NCBI RefSeq assembly: GCF_001722335.1
Contig: NZ_MIHA01000014.1
Coordinates: 112,807-176,806, forward strand
Reading direction: 5' to 3'
DNA length: 64,000 nt
Origin: Mycolicibacterium flavescens
GTDB taxonomy: Bacteria > Actinomycetota > Actinomycetes > Mycobacteriales > Mycobacteriaceae
Of the stretch, positions 27,999 through 37,100 are shown in pieces. Each line of letters starts with the position of its first letter. Position 1 is the first letter of the stretch. A program made the position numbers and the translations under genes. The notes under the pieces are model-generated. The model worked only from the letters and a program-made list of their open reading frames with translations. It was not told the origin of the DNA and did not search any database.

Positions 27999-28668
27999 TC
28001 AGTCCGTTGCGTTGACGTCGGCCATTCCAGCGCACGTGGGCCCAAGACCTGGGGCAGCAACGTGAAATGCCCACCGGATCGCGTCCGCCAAACTGTGGAC
28101 GTACTCCTGTGCGAGTGCGCTGTCGTGCTGGCGCTTGATCCAGGCGGGATGCTTGGCGAAGAGCGAGTAAGGCGAGCGCGGACTGCCGACCCCGCGGCGC
28201 ACGGAATGGCCACGGAGAGACCCGCGCCGAGGGGTAGAAGAATGACAGAACACGTTTGGCGTCGACACCGAGCGCGATGACCAATCGCGGACGCACCAGC
28301 TCGAGCTCGCGATGCAGATATGACGAGCAGTTCACTATCTCGTGCTCATGGGACCCACGGTTCTTGGGCGGGTGACAATGCACGACGTTGCTGATGAATG
28401 TCTCGCCCTTGGCGCGGCCGGCACGCCTCAGACTTTCGTTCAGCAAGCTTCCACTTCCCTCGAAGAAGGGCTCCTGCGGCTTCATGCACTGCTCGCAGAG
28501 GCTTTGACCCACTATCACGACCGGGGAATACAGGTTGCCCCAGCCAGGCGCAGCTTGGGTCACGCCTTCCTTGTTCATACCCGCGCAGCGCGAACAACTG
28601 CGGATCTCGTCATCGAGTATGTTCTTCCGCTGCTTGAGGGACCCCTCCGAGTCCTTGCGGATTGTCAT
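27999..28668 (-). pseudogene. Frameshifted uracil-DNA glycosylase-like gene
   Basis: From ATG 28668 the protein has UDG-superfamily features: SCSRCAGM and CEQCM cysteines suggesting an Fe-S class, GWGNLYSPVVIVGQS, GSGSLLNESLRRAG, FISNVVHCHPPKNR and RPRLVIALGVDAKRV. After about residue 155 the frame becomes Arg-rich nonsense. The expected C-terminus (SPYSLFAKHPAWIKR, then a final helix to 27999) continues in the frame offset by one base. The switch lies around 28195-28230. Either the gene is a recent pseudogene or the assembly has an indel there. UDG removes uracil from DNA; island copies may relate to modified phage DNA. Confidence 0.65.
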
Positions 28669-29015
28669 TTGGCTGCTTCCCCCAGAGTTACTGCGCGTCC
28701 CCGACACGGGGCGTGGCTGACGCCGAGCGTACGGCCCGCCACCGACGCCGGGTCGGCCATGCGTCTTGCTCGCCGGAGGGCGCGATTGCGCGCTGAGTGG
28801 TGCGGCGCCAAAAGTATCTGGCCGTGCCAACGGCTGCGCACTTGGGCGCTACCTCATCGCGAGGAGACCTTGACGACCGCACACAGCGCCGATGAAGGGG
28901 AGGACCATCCGGACCTCCCGCCTCGCCGCTCCCTGGTGGCGCCCACGTCTGGACGCCCCCGCGCGTCCAAAGACCTTTCGGGACCAACACCGCTGCAACA
29001 CTTTTCATTACGGAC
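28669..29015. other. Intergenic region, island
   Basis: 347 bases with no supportable gene. It should hold the promoter of the UDG-like gene (minus); a GGGGGA tract lies just upstream of its ATG. A plus-strand open frame (28342-29019) is antisense to the UDG-like gene and shows no domain. Confidence 0.4.
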
Positions 29016-30248
29016 CTAGCTGCCATGGCCCATGGCGAGGTGGGTACCGATATCGAGGGCCGACCATGTCGATTGACCGCGATCGAGGCGCAGGTGCGCT
29101 CGGTGACTTCCCACGTTGACCGAGTAACAGTCAGCCCCACCTTTCGTCCATTTCTGGAAACCCAGGCTGTTTAGGGACGTGCTCTGTGCCAGTTTGCTTT
29201 TCTGCTCCAGCCACTTCTCCTGCACCGTTGGGCCGAGCTTGTTGAGGGATTTCTCGAACTTCGGCGTTTCGGTGATCGCTGGGATACAGGTAAAGAAATC
29301 GATGTTGATCCCGAGCAAGCGCCGAAGATCAAACCGATCGCTGATCATGATCGGGCATCGAGTCCAGTCAATGCGGAACGGATCTGCGAAGAGCAGAAGC
29401 GTATCCATCGCCGCTGGCACCGGAGGCAGACCGGAAGCGTGCTGAACCTGTGTGGACAGGTCACGACAGCCTCTCATGTAGGCCGCTCGCGATCCGGCGT
29501 ACTTGTAGGCCTCTTTGTATCCCGCGGGTTGCTGAATGGTGAAGCTCTTCAACGCAGGTGAAGCGCCGCCAGAGTTGGCAAGCAAGCGGCGTGGGTACTG
29601 GAAACCGCGGAGCATGTAGGCGTTTGCCATAGCTTCTTCGTGCTCGACGTACCCCTGTGCGTTGCGGTGCTTTTCCTTTGCCTTCCAGTACATCGCCGTG
29701 TCCGTCGCGAGTTCCCAGTTGGCCGACATGCAGTCCGCGGCGAAATGGAACAGTTCGTGGCGCAGGATGGCGTGGAAGGCGAGATTGACCTTCCGCTCGT
29801 CTGCTATGGGCAGATGATGAAATGCCCGGGCGGCCATGAGCAGCGCACCTTCGAGGGGAATGTGAACGCCATGCTGCGCCGTACGCTGGTGGAAGGTGAC
29901 GTACCAACCGTATGCGTCGATGCCCCGGATCTCGTGCAGGCGACTCATCTCGGTGAGCGTGTCTTGTCCAAGAATGTGTTCGATATCGGCGTCGGTCACC
30001 TCGGGCGGAATTTCGAGAATGACGACCGGCCCATCTGATGCGCTGACGCCATCATCGATCGTCGGATCGGGGCTGTCCAAGGCAGCGAACTCTCTACCGA
30101 GGTCGGGCTCCGACACCCAGATTTCGACGGCAGGATCGGTTCCGTCGTGCGCATCCTCCGGCAGGGGATTGTCGCGAATCGCTCCGTCTACGCCCTCCAA
30201 AGCCACTCGTATCGCGTGCACCGAAGGGATGGCGAGTCCTGCTGTCAT
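29016..30248 (-). CDS. Putative zinc metalloprotease with possible RelE-like C-terminus
   Basis: 410 residues. A zincin motif HELFH lies at residues 164-168, followed about 36 residues later by EHEEAMANAY, whose glutamate would be the third zinc ligand. Residues about 330-410 (PKFEKSLNKLGPTVQEKW, then CYSVNVGSHRAHLRLD) have the strand/helix pattern of RelE/HigB-type toxin domains. No signal peptide or membrane helix is seen, so it should act in the cytosol. Start is ATG 30248, without a clear ribosome site. It is divergent from the ApeA-type pair. A protease-toxin fusion in a defence-rich island suggests a self-targeting defence effector; this is inference. Confidence 0.55.
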   Translation of the reverse strand: MTAGLAIPSVHAIRVALEGVDGAIRDNPLPEDAHDGTDPAVEIWVSEPDLGREFAALDSPDPTIDDGVSASDGPVVILEIPPEVTDADIEHILGQDTLTEMSRLHEIRGIDAYGWYVTFHQRTAQHGVHIPLEGALLMAARAFHHLPIADERKVNLAFHAILRHELFHFAADCMSANWELATDTAMYWKAKEKHRNAQGYVEHEEAMANAYMLRGFQYPRRLLANSGGASPALKSFTIQQPAGYKEAYKYAGSRAAYMRGCRDLSTQVQHASGLPPVPAAMDTLLLFADPFRIDWTRCPIMISDRFDLRRLLGINIDFFTCIPAITETPKFEKSLNKLGPTVQEKWLEQKSKLAQSTSLNSLGFQKWTKGGADCYSVNVGSHRAHLRLDRGQSTWSALDIGTHLAMGHGS

Positions 30249-30430
30249 GGGCGAAATGATTGCATGTCAGCAACCACTGCGGCTTGCAGGGCTGGAGGCC
30301 CGGGTCCGCGATGTGCGCTACCCGAACCGACCTCGTGGCATACCCGCTTGCCGCAGTGGGCGAGGCGTGTCACAGCCGGGGAATACCCTGGCTGGCTGTG
30401 ACGACCGACCCGAGGGAGCGCCTTCTGCGG
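30249..30430. promoter_or_regulatory. Divergent promoter region, metalloprotease / ApeA-type pair
   Basis: 182 bases between genes transcribed in opposite directions. No operator-like repeat stands out. Confidence 0.35.
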
Positions 30431-31444
30431 ATGGCGGTCTTGATGTGGAGTAACGCCGACCGAGCGGCTCGGGCGTGGCGGATGGGCGAGTGGGCGCTGC
30501 TGCATCAGGTCCGTGCCGATGGCAGCAGCAAGCCCCGGGATTCGTCCCGTTTTGTTCCGGACAGGGGAAGCAGCCTCGACCTCGATGACAGACACTGCTT
30601 ACCCCAGCTTGGCGCGAACTTCGTCAGCTCGACGGCGCGGTTTCCTGTGATGAACGCGGCCGAGTGTCTTGTTGGGGCATCCCAGGCGTTCGGGGCATCG
30701 TTGGAGCAGAAGCGCACGAGCACACTGTCGACCGGGATCCTGTGCCGCAGCGCCATCGAGAGCGCCGCCAAGACTATCTGGCTTCTCGCCGACCCCAACC
30801 GCGCCGTCCGGCGCGCTCGCTCACTGGGCTACACCGAGCGCGAGATCGGCTACCAGAAGAAGTACATCGCCGTCGAGACGCGCTTTCTCGAGGTGCGCAC
30901 TGACGAGCGCCGCGACGCCGCGCGCCAGAGTTTCGCCGAGACGGAGCAGCAATTTCGTGAGCGGTTGAACTTCCTGACGTCGCTACCGAAGGCAGCCCGA
31001 CAGCGGCCGCCCTCAGACTATGAGTTCTTTGTCCGTTGGGCCGGGGAGTGGATCGATCAGAATCCTCCCCCGCACATCACTGATGCCGACGGATTGCCGC
31101 ACGGGATGTCGATCGGGGCCGAGCGCTTCTACACCGTCGGTTCGAGCTTCGTACACGGATACAAATGGATGACCGCCTATCTTGGCACCGAAGAGAACGT
31201 CCTCACTCAACTCGCTGAGAGTCTTGCCGCGGCGGTAATCATGACCGAGTGCGCGGTGGCGCTATACGAGGCCCAGGCGACGCACCCCGCCCGAGCGCGA
31301 GTGCGCCGCAAGAATTACCCCGACCATCTGGACCCGACGGTGTCGCTGTGGGCAGACCGATACGGCCTACCTGCACCAGCAATGGGGGAACCCATTCCGA
31401 TGATCATTCGACAGGAGGCGGAGGCCGGTCATGAGACAGTCTGA
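30431..31444 (+). CDS. Unknown helical protein upstream of the ApeA-like gene
   Basis: 337 residues from ATG 30431 (GGGAG eleven bases upstream); an alternative GTG lies at 30398. Helical core with CRSAIESAAKTIWLLADPNR, then GYTEREIGYQKKYIAVE, and GSSFVHGYKWMTAYLG. This pattern recalls the uncharacterised DUF5677-like/HEPN-like helical proteins of actinobacteria. It overlaps the ApeA-like gene by 14 bases, so the two are co-translated. It may be a partner or regulator of that HEPN protein. No catalytic motif was identified. Confidence 0.6.
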   Translation: MAVLMWSNADRAARAWRMGEWALLHQVRADGSSKPRDSSRFVPDRGSSLDLDDRHCLPQLGANFVSSTARFPVMNAAECLVGASQAFGASLEQKRTSTLSTGILCRSAIESAAKTIWLLADPNRAVRRARSLGYTEREIGYQKKYIAVETRFLEVRTDERRDAARQSFAETEQQFRERLNFLTSLPKAARQRPPSDYEFFVRWAGEWIDQNPPPHITDADGLPHGMSIGAERFYTVGSSFVHGYKWMTAYLGTEENVLTQLAESLAAAVIMTECAVALYEAQATHPARARVRRKNYPDHLDPTVSLWADRYGLPAPAMGEPIPMIIRQEAEAGHETV

Positions 31445-32879
31445 GCCGCAACGGATCACGGGTTGGTTCTACCTACCGGAAGATCCCAGCAACCGTGTGC
31501 CGGGAGTGCTGACCTGGGAACCGGACGACGGTGCAACCCTGGAGCTGATCGGCGGTTTCTCTCCGGGACCCGAGGTCCGCCGGAATCCGACCGGCGGACG
31601 GGTCGCTACTAACTTCGTGGGCGACGTGCGGCCGGGGACCGTCTACGGTGAAACAGTTGCTGGAAAACACATTTCTGTCTGGGACGCTCAGCGGGGCAGT
31701 CACACCGCAGGCTTTGACGGCGCAGTGCGTGAAGAGTTCTGGCATTCCTCCTGGATGTGCGTCGGTGCGCACATCATCAGCCCGCAGGAGCCGGCATTCG
31801 TCAAAGCCACCATCGCCATCGACGAGCTTTACTACCTCACCGACGACGGCAGGTTCTGCGCACCGCAGTGGGCGACGATCGAAGGCGTGGAACATCCGGG
31901 CGAAAAGCAGCCCGACGGCACATTGTTGACTCCGTACATTCTCCCAGTCGTCGGCGGCTACCGAGCTGAGTACGCGCGAGCTGACACCTCAGACGCTTCG
32001 TATGCGATCGGAACCACCGCAACGCGACCATGGATAAGTCCAGCGACAGAGGCCATGCCGGAACTGAAGCTCGACATGATGACGACCAACCTCCGCAGCG
32101 GCCCACAGGTTCGCCTACAGGTCGTCGCCCACGCCTGTATTGAACTGCCGGACAAAGCACCTGGGTCGGTGGCCGACTTCGCGGATCGGAAGCCAGCCGT
32201 CGACGACCTCGTTCAACTGGCTACATTCGAGTCCTGCGGTAGCTCGAACATCACCCTTCACACCGTCAGCGATGAGAGCACCTCCCTGCTGATGCACACC
32301 GGCCGGATCGCTCGCCCCGATGATCCGCACAAGCCGACGGCCATCGTGTTCACCCTCGCCGATGTCACACTCGAGGCATACCTTCAGACGCGGCAACGCT
32401 TCACCGACAGTCTCCAGTCAAGCTATGCATGGAGCGTCGTTGTGGGCCTCTGCGGACATTCATCACGCATCGTCGAGGAATACGTGAGCCAGGCGCTGGC
32501 CGCAGCCGAGGGCTTCCACCGCTGGTGCCTCGGCGCCCGAAGCAACGTCACGTTGAACACCCGACTCCAGGCACTGCACGACAGGCTCGCCCCCGAGGTG
32601 CAGGCGACACTCGGCCTCGACGTCGCTCATTGGGCAAGCTGGGCCGTGTGGGCACGTAACCACGTTGCACACGGCGGAACCCATGCGTGGCGGCCGCACA
32701 GTGACAGCTTTCAACTCCATTCGGTCGCCGAGTCAGTTCACCTCGTGACCTATCTGGTTGCACTGGAGGAGTTGAATGTGCCCGAGGCCAAGGTGAGAGA
32801 CGCTCTGCTAAACCACCCACGACTGAGCGCACTCGTGGAGCGATGCTCGCAGGTCAACGATCTCGACGACGCCACTTGA
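31431..32879 (+). CDS. ApeA-type HEPN anti-phage protein
   Basis: 482 residues from ATG 31431, preceded by GGAGG. The N-terminal domain starts GWFYLPEDPSNRVPGVLTWEP and continues to LELIGGFSPG, a signature of the ApeA N-terminal domain. The C-terminal domain is helical and ends with a HEPN RNase motif Rx4H, RNHVAH, at residues 409-414. ApeA-type proteins are known anti-phage effectors whose HEPN domain cleaves RNA after infection. Here it is encoded with an overlapping upstream gene, which is not part of the single-gene ApeA system. Predicted cytosolic. Confidence 0.82.
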   Translation: MRQSEPQRITGWFYLPEDPSNRVPGVLTWEPDDGATLELIGGFSPGPEVRRNPTGGRVATNFVGDVRPGTVYGETVAGKHISVWDAQRGSHTAGFDGAVREEFWHSSWMCVGAHIISPQEPAFVKATIAIDELYYLTDDGRFCAPQWATIEGVEHPGEKQPDGTLLTPYILPVVGGYRAEYARADTSDASYAIGTTATRPWISPATEAMPELKLDMMTTNLRSGPQVRLQVVAHACIELPDKAPGSVADFADRKPAVDDLVQLATFESCGSSNITLHTVSDESTSLLMHTGRIARPDDPHKPTAIVFTLADVTLEAYLQTRQRFTDSLQSSYAWSVVVGLCGHSSRIVEEYVSQALAAAEGFHRWCLGARSNVTLNTRLQALHDRLAPEVQATLGLDVAHWASWAVWARNHVAHGGTHAWRPHSDSFQLHSVAESVHLVTYLVALEELNVPEAKVRDALLNHPRLSALVERCSQVNDLDDAT

Positions 32880-33115
32880 TCGGCACAAAGGTCGTCGTGA
32901 TTGACATTCGTCACGAACTATCGATGCTGCAACCGCTGGCACTTGTGCAACTTTGTCACAGCGGTGGATGGCATCCATCGCCACCGCGGACACCTCGGCA
33001 CCGCTGGAAGAGAAGGCGGTCTCTGACTCGAAGCGTGCTCGGCCGCCAGAGGACGAAGAGCGCGATCGCGGCATGTACATGTCGACGACCGCGGACGGGG
33101 CCCCGGCAGGCCTCT
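32880..33115. other. Intergenic region between convergent genes
   Basis: 236 bases between the ApeA-like gene (+) and the SEC-C gene (-). No gene or clear terminator hairpin is supportable here. Confidence 0.4.
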
Positions 33116-34087
33116 TCAATCGCGCAATGGAACCGGCTCCGGGTGCGTACAGTGCCGAGTGGTCTCGCCGGAACCACACGAGCAGGGATCATTTCGACCC
33201 GTTCGTGTTGGCAAGCCAAGTGGGTCAGTCTTGGTACTAGCGGTTATGTCGCATGCGTTGGTGATGTCGGCTGCGATCCACCAGAGATCCCGCGTAAAGG
33301 GCAGAATGAGCATGAGACTGAGACGGATCGACTCGACAATATCCAGCTTGACCCGGGAATTGGATCTGCCGGGGGCGAATCGAATCGCCCTGTCCTCACC
33401 TACAGTGATGTAGTCAGTCCGCCAGAGGAGCGCTTGCGCCTCTAGATTAGGATGCGTTGTGTCACACAACATGTCGTAGGTCTCTCGTGCATCCGGTACT
33501 TGCTTAACCAAGCGGTCGAGGCGTGTCAAGATGCTCTTGGCGAGCGGCCACCCGTGTTCGGGCCCATAGAACCTCGACCCCATCCGTGTCTCCCAAAGCA
33601 GGCGATACACCGCTGCCTCGCCGGAGCTCGACTCGGCCCGAATTCGACTTCGACTCCCGTGCACCTCACGCCACGAATCGAGCATCCTCGTGTGGCTGTC
33701 CCAACACACCACCCCCAGCTCGAACAGCGCGCGGGCTGAAACTGCGCTTGGTTGGAGGCTTCCCTGTACTAGGGCAGCCAGTGCCGCGGCGGCAAGTTCC
33801 GCGGCCTGGACCAACCGTTCAGCGCGATGCGCCACAAGGGCGGAGAGAAACGCTAGACGTGTGACGTCGCGTCGGTCCGGAGCGGTGTAGATGACGAATT
33901 CCGGAAGTCGGTGCCGCTTCAGCTCGTCGACCAGTTGCGACATGAGGCTGTCGATCAGGTGGAGTCGGAACTTTGATGACTTTTCGACGCCATGGGTGTC
34001 TCGCAGTATTGGCCCTAGCACGGCCGACCACGCGCGCCCGTCTGCGCGGTCGAGGACCCCGAAGCTCGGAAGCGCAGTCACGTCCAT
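33116..34087 (-). CDS. SEC-C zinc-motif protein, last gene of the helicase-methylase operon
   Basis: 323 residues. The main part is helical, with features such as SARALFELGVVCWDSHTRML and DMLCDTTHPNLEAQ that resemble uncharacterised DUF5677-like proteins. The C-terminus holds a SEC-C motif, GRNDPCSCGSG then HC, a zinc finger like that at the end of SecA. It starts 20 bases after the large helicase stop, on the same strand, so it is probably the fourth gene of that operon. SEC-C motifs occur in several defence-associated proteins as protein- or nucleic-acid-binding tails. Function is unknown. Confidence 0.65.
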   Translation of the reverse strand: MDVTALPSFGVLDRADGRAWSAVLGPILRDTHGVEKSSKFRLHLIDSLMSQLVDELKRHRLPEFVIYTAPDRRDVTRLAFLSALVAHRAERLVQAAELAAAALAALVQGSLQPSAVSARALFELGVVCWDSHTRMLDSWREVHGSRSRIRAESSSGEAAVYRLLWETRMGSRFYGPEHGWPLAKSILTRLDRLVKQVPDARETYDMLCDTTHPNLEAQALLWRTDYITVGEDRAIRFAPGRSNSRVKLDIVESIRLSLMLILPFTRDLWWIAADITNACDITASTKTDPLGLPTRTGRNDPCSCGSGETTRHCTHPEPVPLRD

Positions 34088-34107
34088 GCGACGCTGGCCT
34101 ACGTTAC

Positions 34108-37100
34108 TCAGGCATCGAGCCGTGATTTGAGGGCCGAGACCCCTGCGTCCAGATCGTCATGGCGAATCACGACCACTGAGTAACCACAGTCCTTGAGCTT
34201 CTCCCGGCGCACGGCGTCGATCTTTTGCTGAACTGCCTTGTCGTGGACCCCACCGTCGAGGAAAACCGCGATGTGCATGCCCTCGCCCACATAGTAGAGA
34301 TCGGCAGACGCAACGGGCCTATCTGGTGGAAGCCCCTGGTGAGCGCTAGTGGGCGCGGGCAGCCCGGCAGCTCGCAAGGCTGCCACCATGGCTTCCTCCA
34401 TGGCCGAGTCGAACGATGTGACGACCGCGTCCCATGACTCGGGCGCATGGTCGATGGCGATGGCCAACCCGGCGAGAAGGTCAACGAAGAAGTCGACGAC
34501 CAACGTCCGGTCAAGGGTGTCGTGGTGCCATTGGTTGTAGAAACTGCGCAGACACTCGTAGCACGAGGCTTGGCATGCGTCCGACTGGTCGTTGCCCTGC
34601 GGGTCGACGTGAAGGATATCCAGAGCCCTTGCGGCAACCGCCTCCCACGCTGCTTCGTCGGTCATACGGTCAAGCACACCAATGCCGCCTTCATCCATTT
34701 CGTAGATCAGGATGCGACGCTGCTGCGGGCCTCCGCGACCGGGATAGACCTGCCCGGCGAGCTCGTCTTCGTTAATGCCGAAATGCGTGCCCATGGCGGC
34801 CTGTAGCGCATACATCAAGGTGTAGGCGTACATATCGACGTCGCTGCCGTCGGGCGCCGCGACATCGAGGACCATCATGTCGTGCCGGCCATCGTTGAAC
34901 AGCACGATGTTCTCGATCAGGTTTTCGCTCTGCGGAAGACAGTCGCTACCTTGGCTGTAGTGATCGGCATCGGGGTTCCACTGCCGGCATCGTGCGCACA
35001 GGCTGAAGTTGCTGTCGGAGCGGACCAGGCCTGTATTGGCCTGCACGACATACCCGAGGTGCGCGGTGGTCAGACCGATTGTCGTCCCCGAAGCCGTCGT
35101 GAGAGAGCCATTTCGAGTGGAGATGTTCGGCAGTCGGTAGGCGGCCTCGACCCTATAGCCTTGGCGCAGGCGTTCTTCTAGGTCAGCGCCGACCGTGTCG
35201 CGTTGAATGGCGTATTGATCCATGACGGGCATGGCGCTGCGGAAAACCGTCTGGGTGTCGAGCGGCCGATCGCAGGACGGGCACTTGCTCGTCGTATCGA
35301 CGGCGTCACCCCCCAAGTAGTACCCGCATTCGCACAGCGCGAGTTTGGACGTGATGTCTTCGGCGTTGCGTCCCGACGATGCCCGAGTGACCTGGTAGCG
35401 CTTGCCCAGGTGGTAAATCGAGTTTCCGGGAGCAAATTCGCGGAGTGCGATAGACCGGGATCTGACGCGTGCGCGTTCACGGTCGCTGAACCGCAGCAGT
35501 GCCGCAGCTCGGGGGAAAGCGTAGCTGGGCAAGAAGCCTCGTTGCGCCAGCCAGGACAGCGGATGGTAATCGCCGCGGCCGTTGTAGATATGGCCACGGA
35601 TCGCTTCGACGGAGGACCGGCGGCGATCACCGCTGCGATCCAGTTTTCCCTTATCTCCTTTGGCATTGAGTTCGTCGAGCTCGGCTTTGAGTTCTGCGGC
35701 GTAGTCGACGAGCGCAGCCATGGCCGAATCTAAGTCCTGGACGAAGTGGTCGATGATCTCCGCGGCGTCCGCAGCTTTGACGGTCACCGCTGAGTCGATG
35801 ACATCGGCGAAAGTGCTTGTCACGGCGGTGGTCAAAACGCTGCGGTGGGTATCGATGAAGGAACTCAGCTCCGTCTGGAAGTCAGCGGCCAGCCCACCCA
35901 GCCCGTCGTCGAGGCGAGTCCAGGTGCCCAGTTCGGAGGGCAGGTCGCCGTGAATGTTCACGTACTCACCGAGGACGATTGCGTGGGTATGTGCTGCCAG
36001 CAGTGCCTTGTTGTCCAGCAGGAACCGTGGTGTGGTGATTTTGCCGGCGATGATCCGTTCGGGACGTTTGAAGAAGTACTGGTCGTGGGATGCGGCCCGC
36101 CCCTGCGCTGAGCAGAAAGTCACGACGGTGGAGGGTTGCGCGGCGCGACCGGCGCGGCCCTGCCGTTGGGCGTAGTTGGCCGGTGACGGTGGAACGTTTC
36201 GCATGTACACGGCCGAGAGAGTGCCGATGTCTACGCCCAGTTCCATAGTGGGAGTGCAGACCAACACGTTGAGGGGATCGCCCTGTGCACGGAAGCGGCT
36301 CTCGATGAGCTTTCGCTCGTCACCGTCGAGGCTGCCGGTGTGTTCGGCGGCTTCGACTTTGACGTGTTCGTCTAAGGGTGCGGTGTAGGAGGCGCGGAAG
36401 TAGTCGTCGCGATCCTCGCGGTCAGGTTTGACGGCGGCTTTGACGCAGCGTGGACAGGACCGTTCCTTGGTGAGCAGCCAGCGCGCTGCACAGCGCATGC
36501 ACCGGAATCCTTGGGGCTCTGCGGCAAACCAGTACAGCACATTTTCTTCGTTGACGACCCACCCGCCTTTCTCGTCAATCAGGTAGCCGTACTTCACCAG
36601 GCAGTGCGCAGCTTCCCGAATGATCTGCTTGGCGGCTTGGGTTCCGTGGGCATCGGGGTCCAGGCCGACTTCCTTCTTCACCCAACGGGTCAGCGCGGTG
36701 GTTTGAGGTGAGTCGGTGCCATCGGAAAGTATCTTGCCGGCCAGCCGCCTGTAGCTAGTGCGGCCCTTGGATTCCCTTCCTTCGTCGTAGAGGGTTCGGC
36801 GCAAGGGAAGTTCTGGGCCGGCGTGGAAGAACGCTGGATCGGCCAGCTGCTCGATGACATCGCTGGCAAATCGGTCGTGGTCGGTGAATGCCGCCGCCGG
36901 GCCGTCGTCGTTAGCGCTGACGATCGCGCGCTGGCGGCGCATGAGATCAAGGATCACCCGCAGCAGATCTTCGGTGAACCCAGGATCGGTTGCAGCGTAG
37001 GCCCGGATCATCACGCCCAGCCCATCGTCTTCTGCGACCGCGGCGGCGACCTTGCCGGGCGTGAATGCCCGGTAGTCGACGACGATCAGGCCGGTGTCCT

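Noticed and set aside
28342..29019. 225-codon plus-strand frame opposite the UDG-like gene
   Set aside because: No domain, poor start context, and overlaps recognisable UDG motifs on the other strand.
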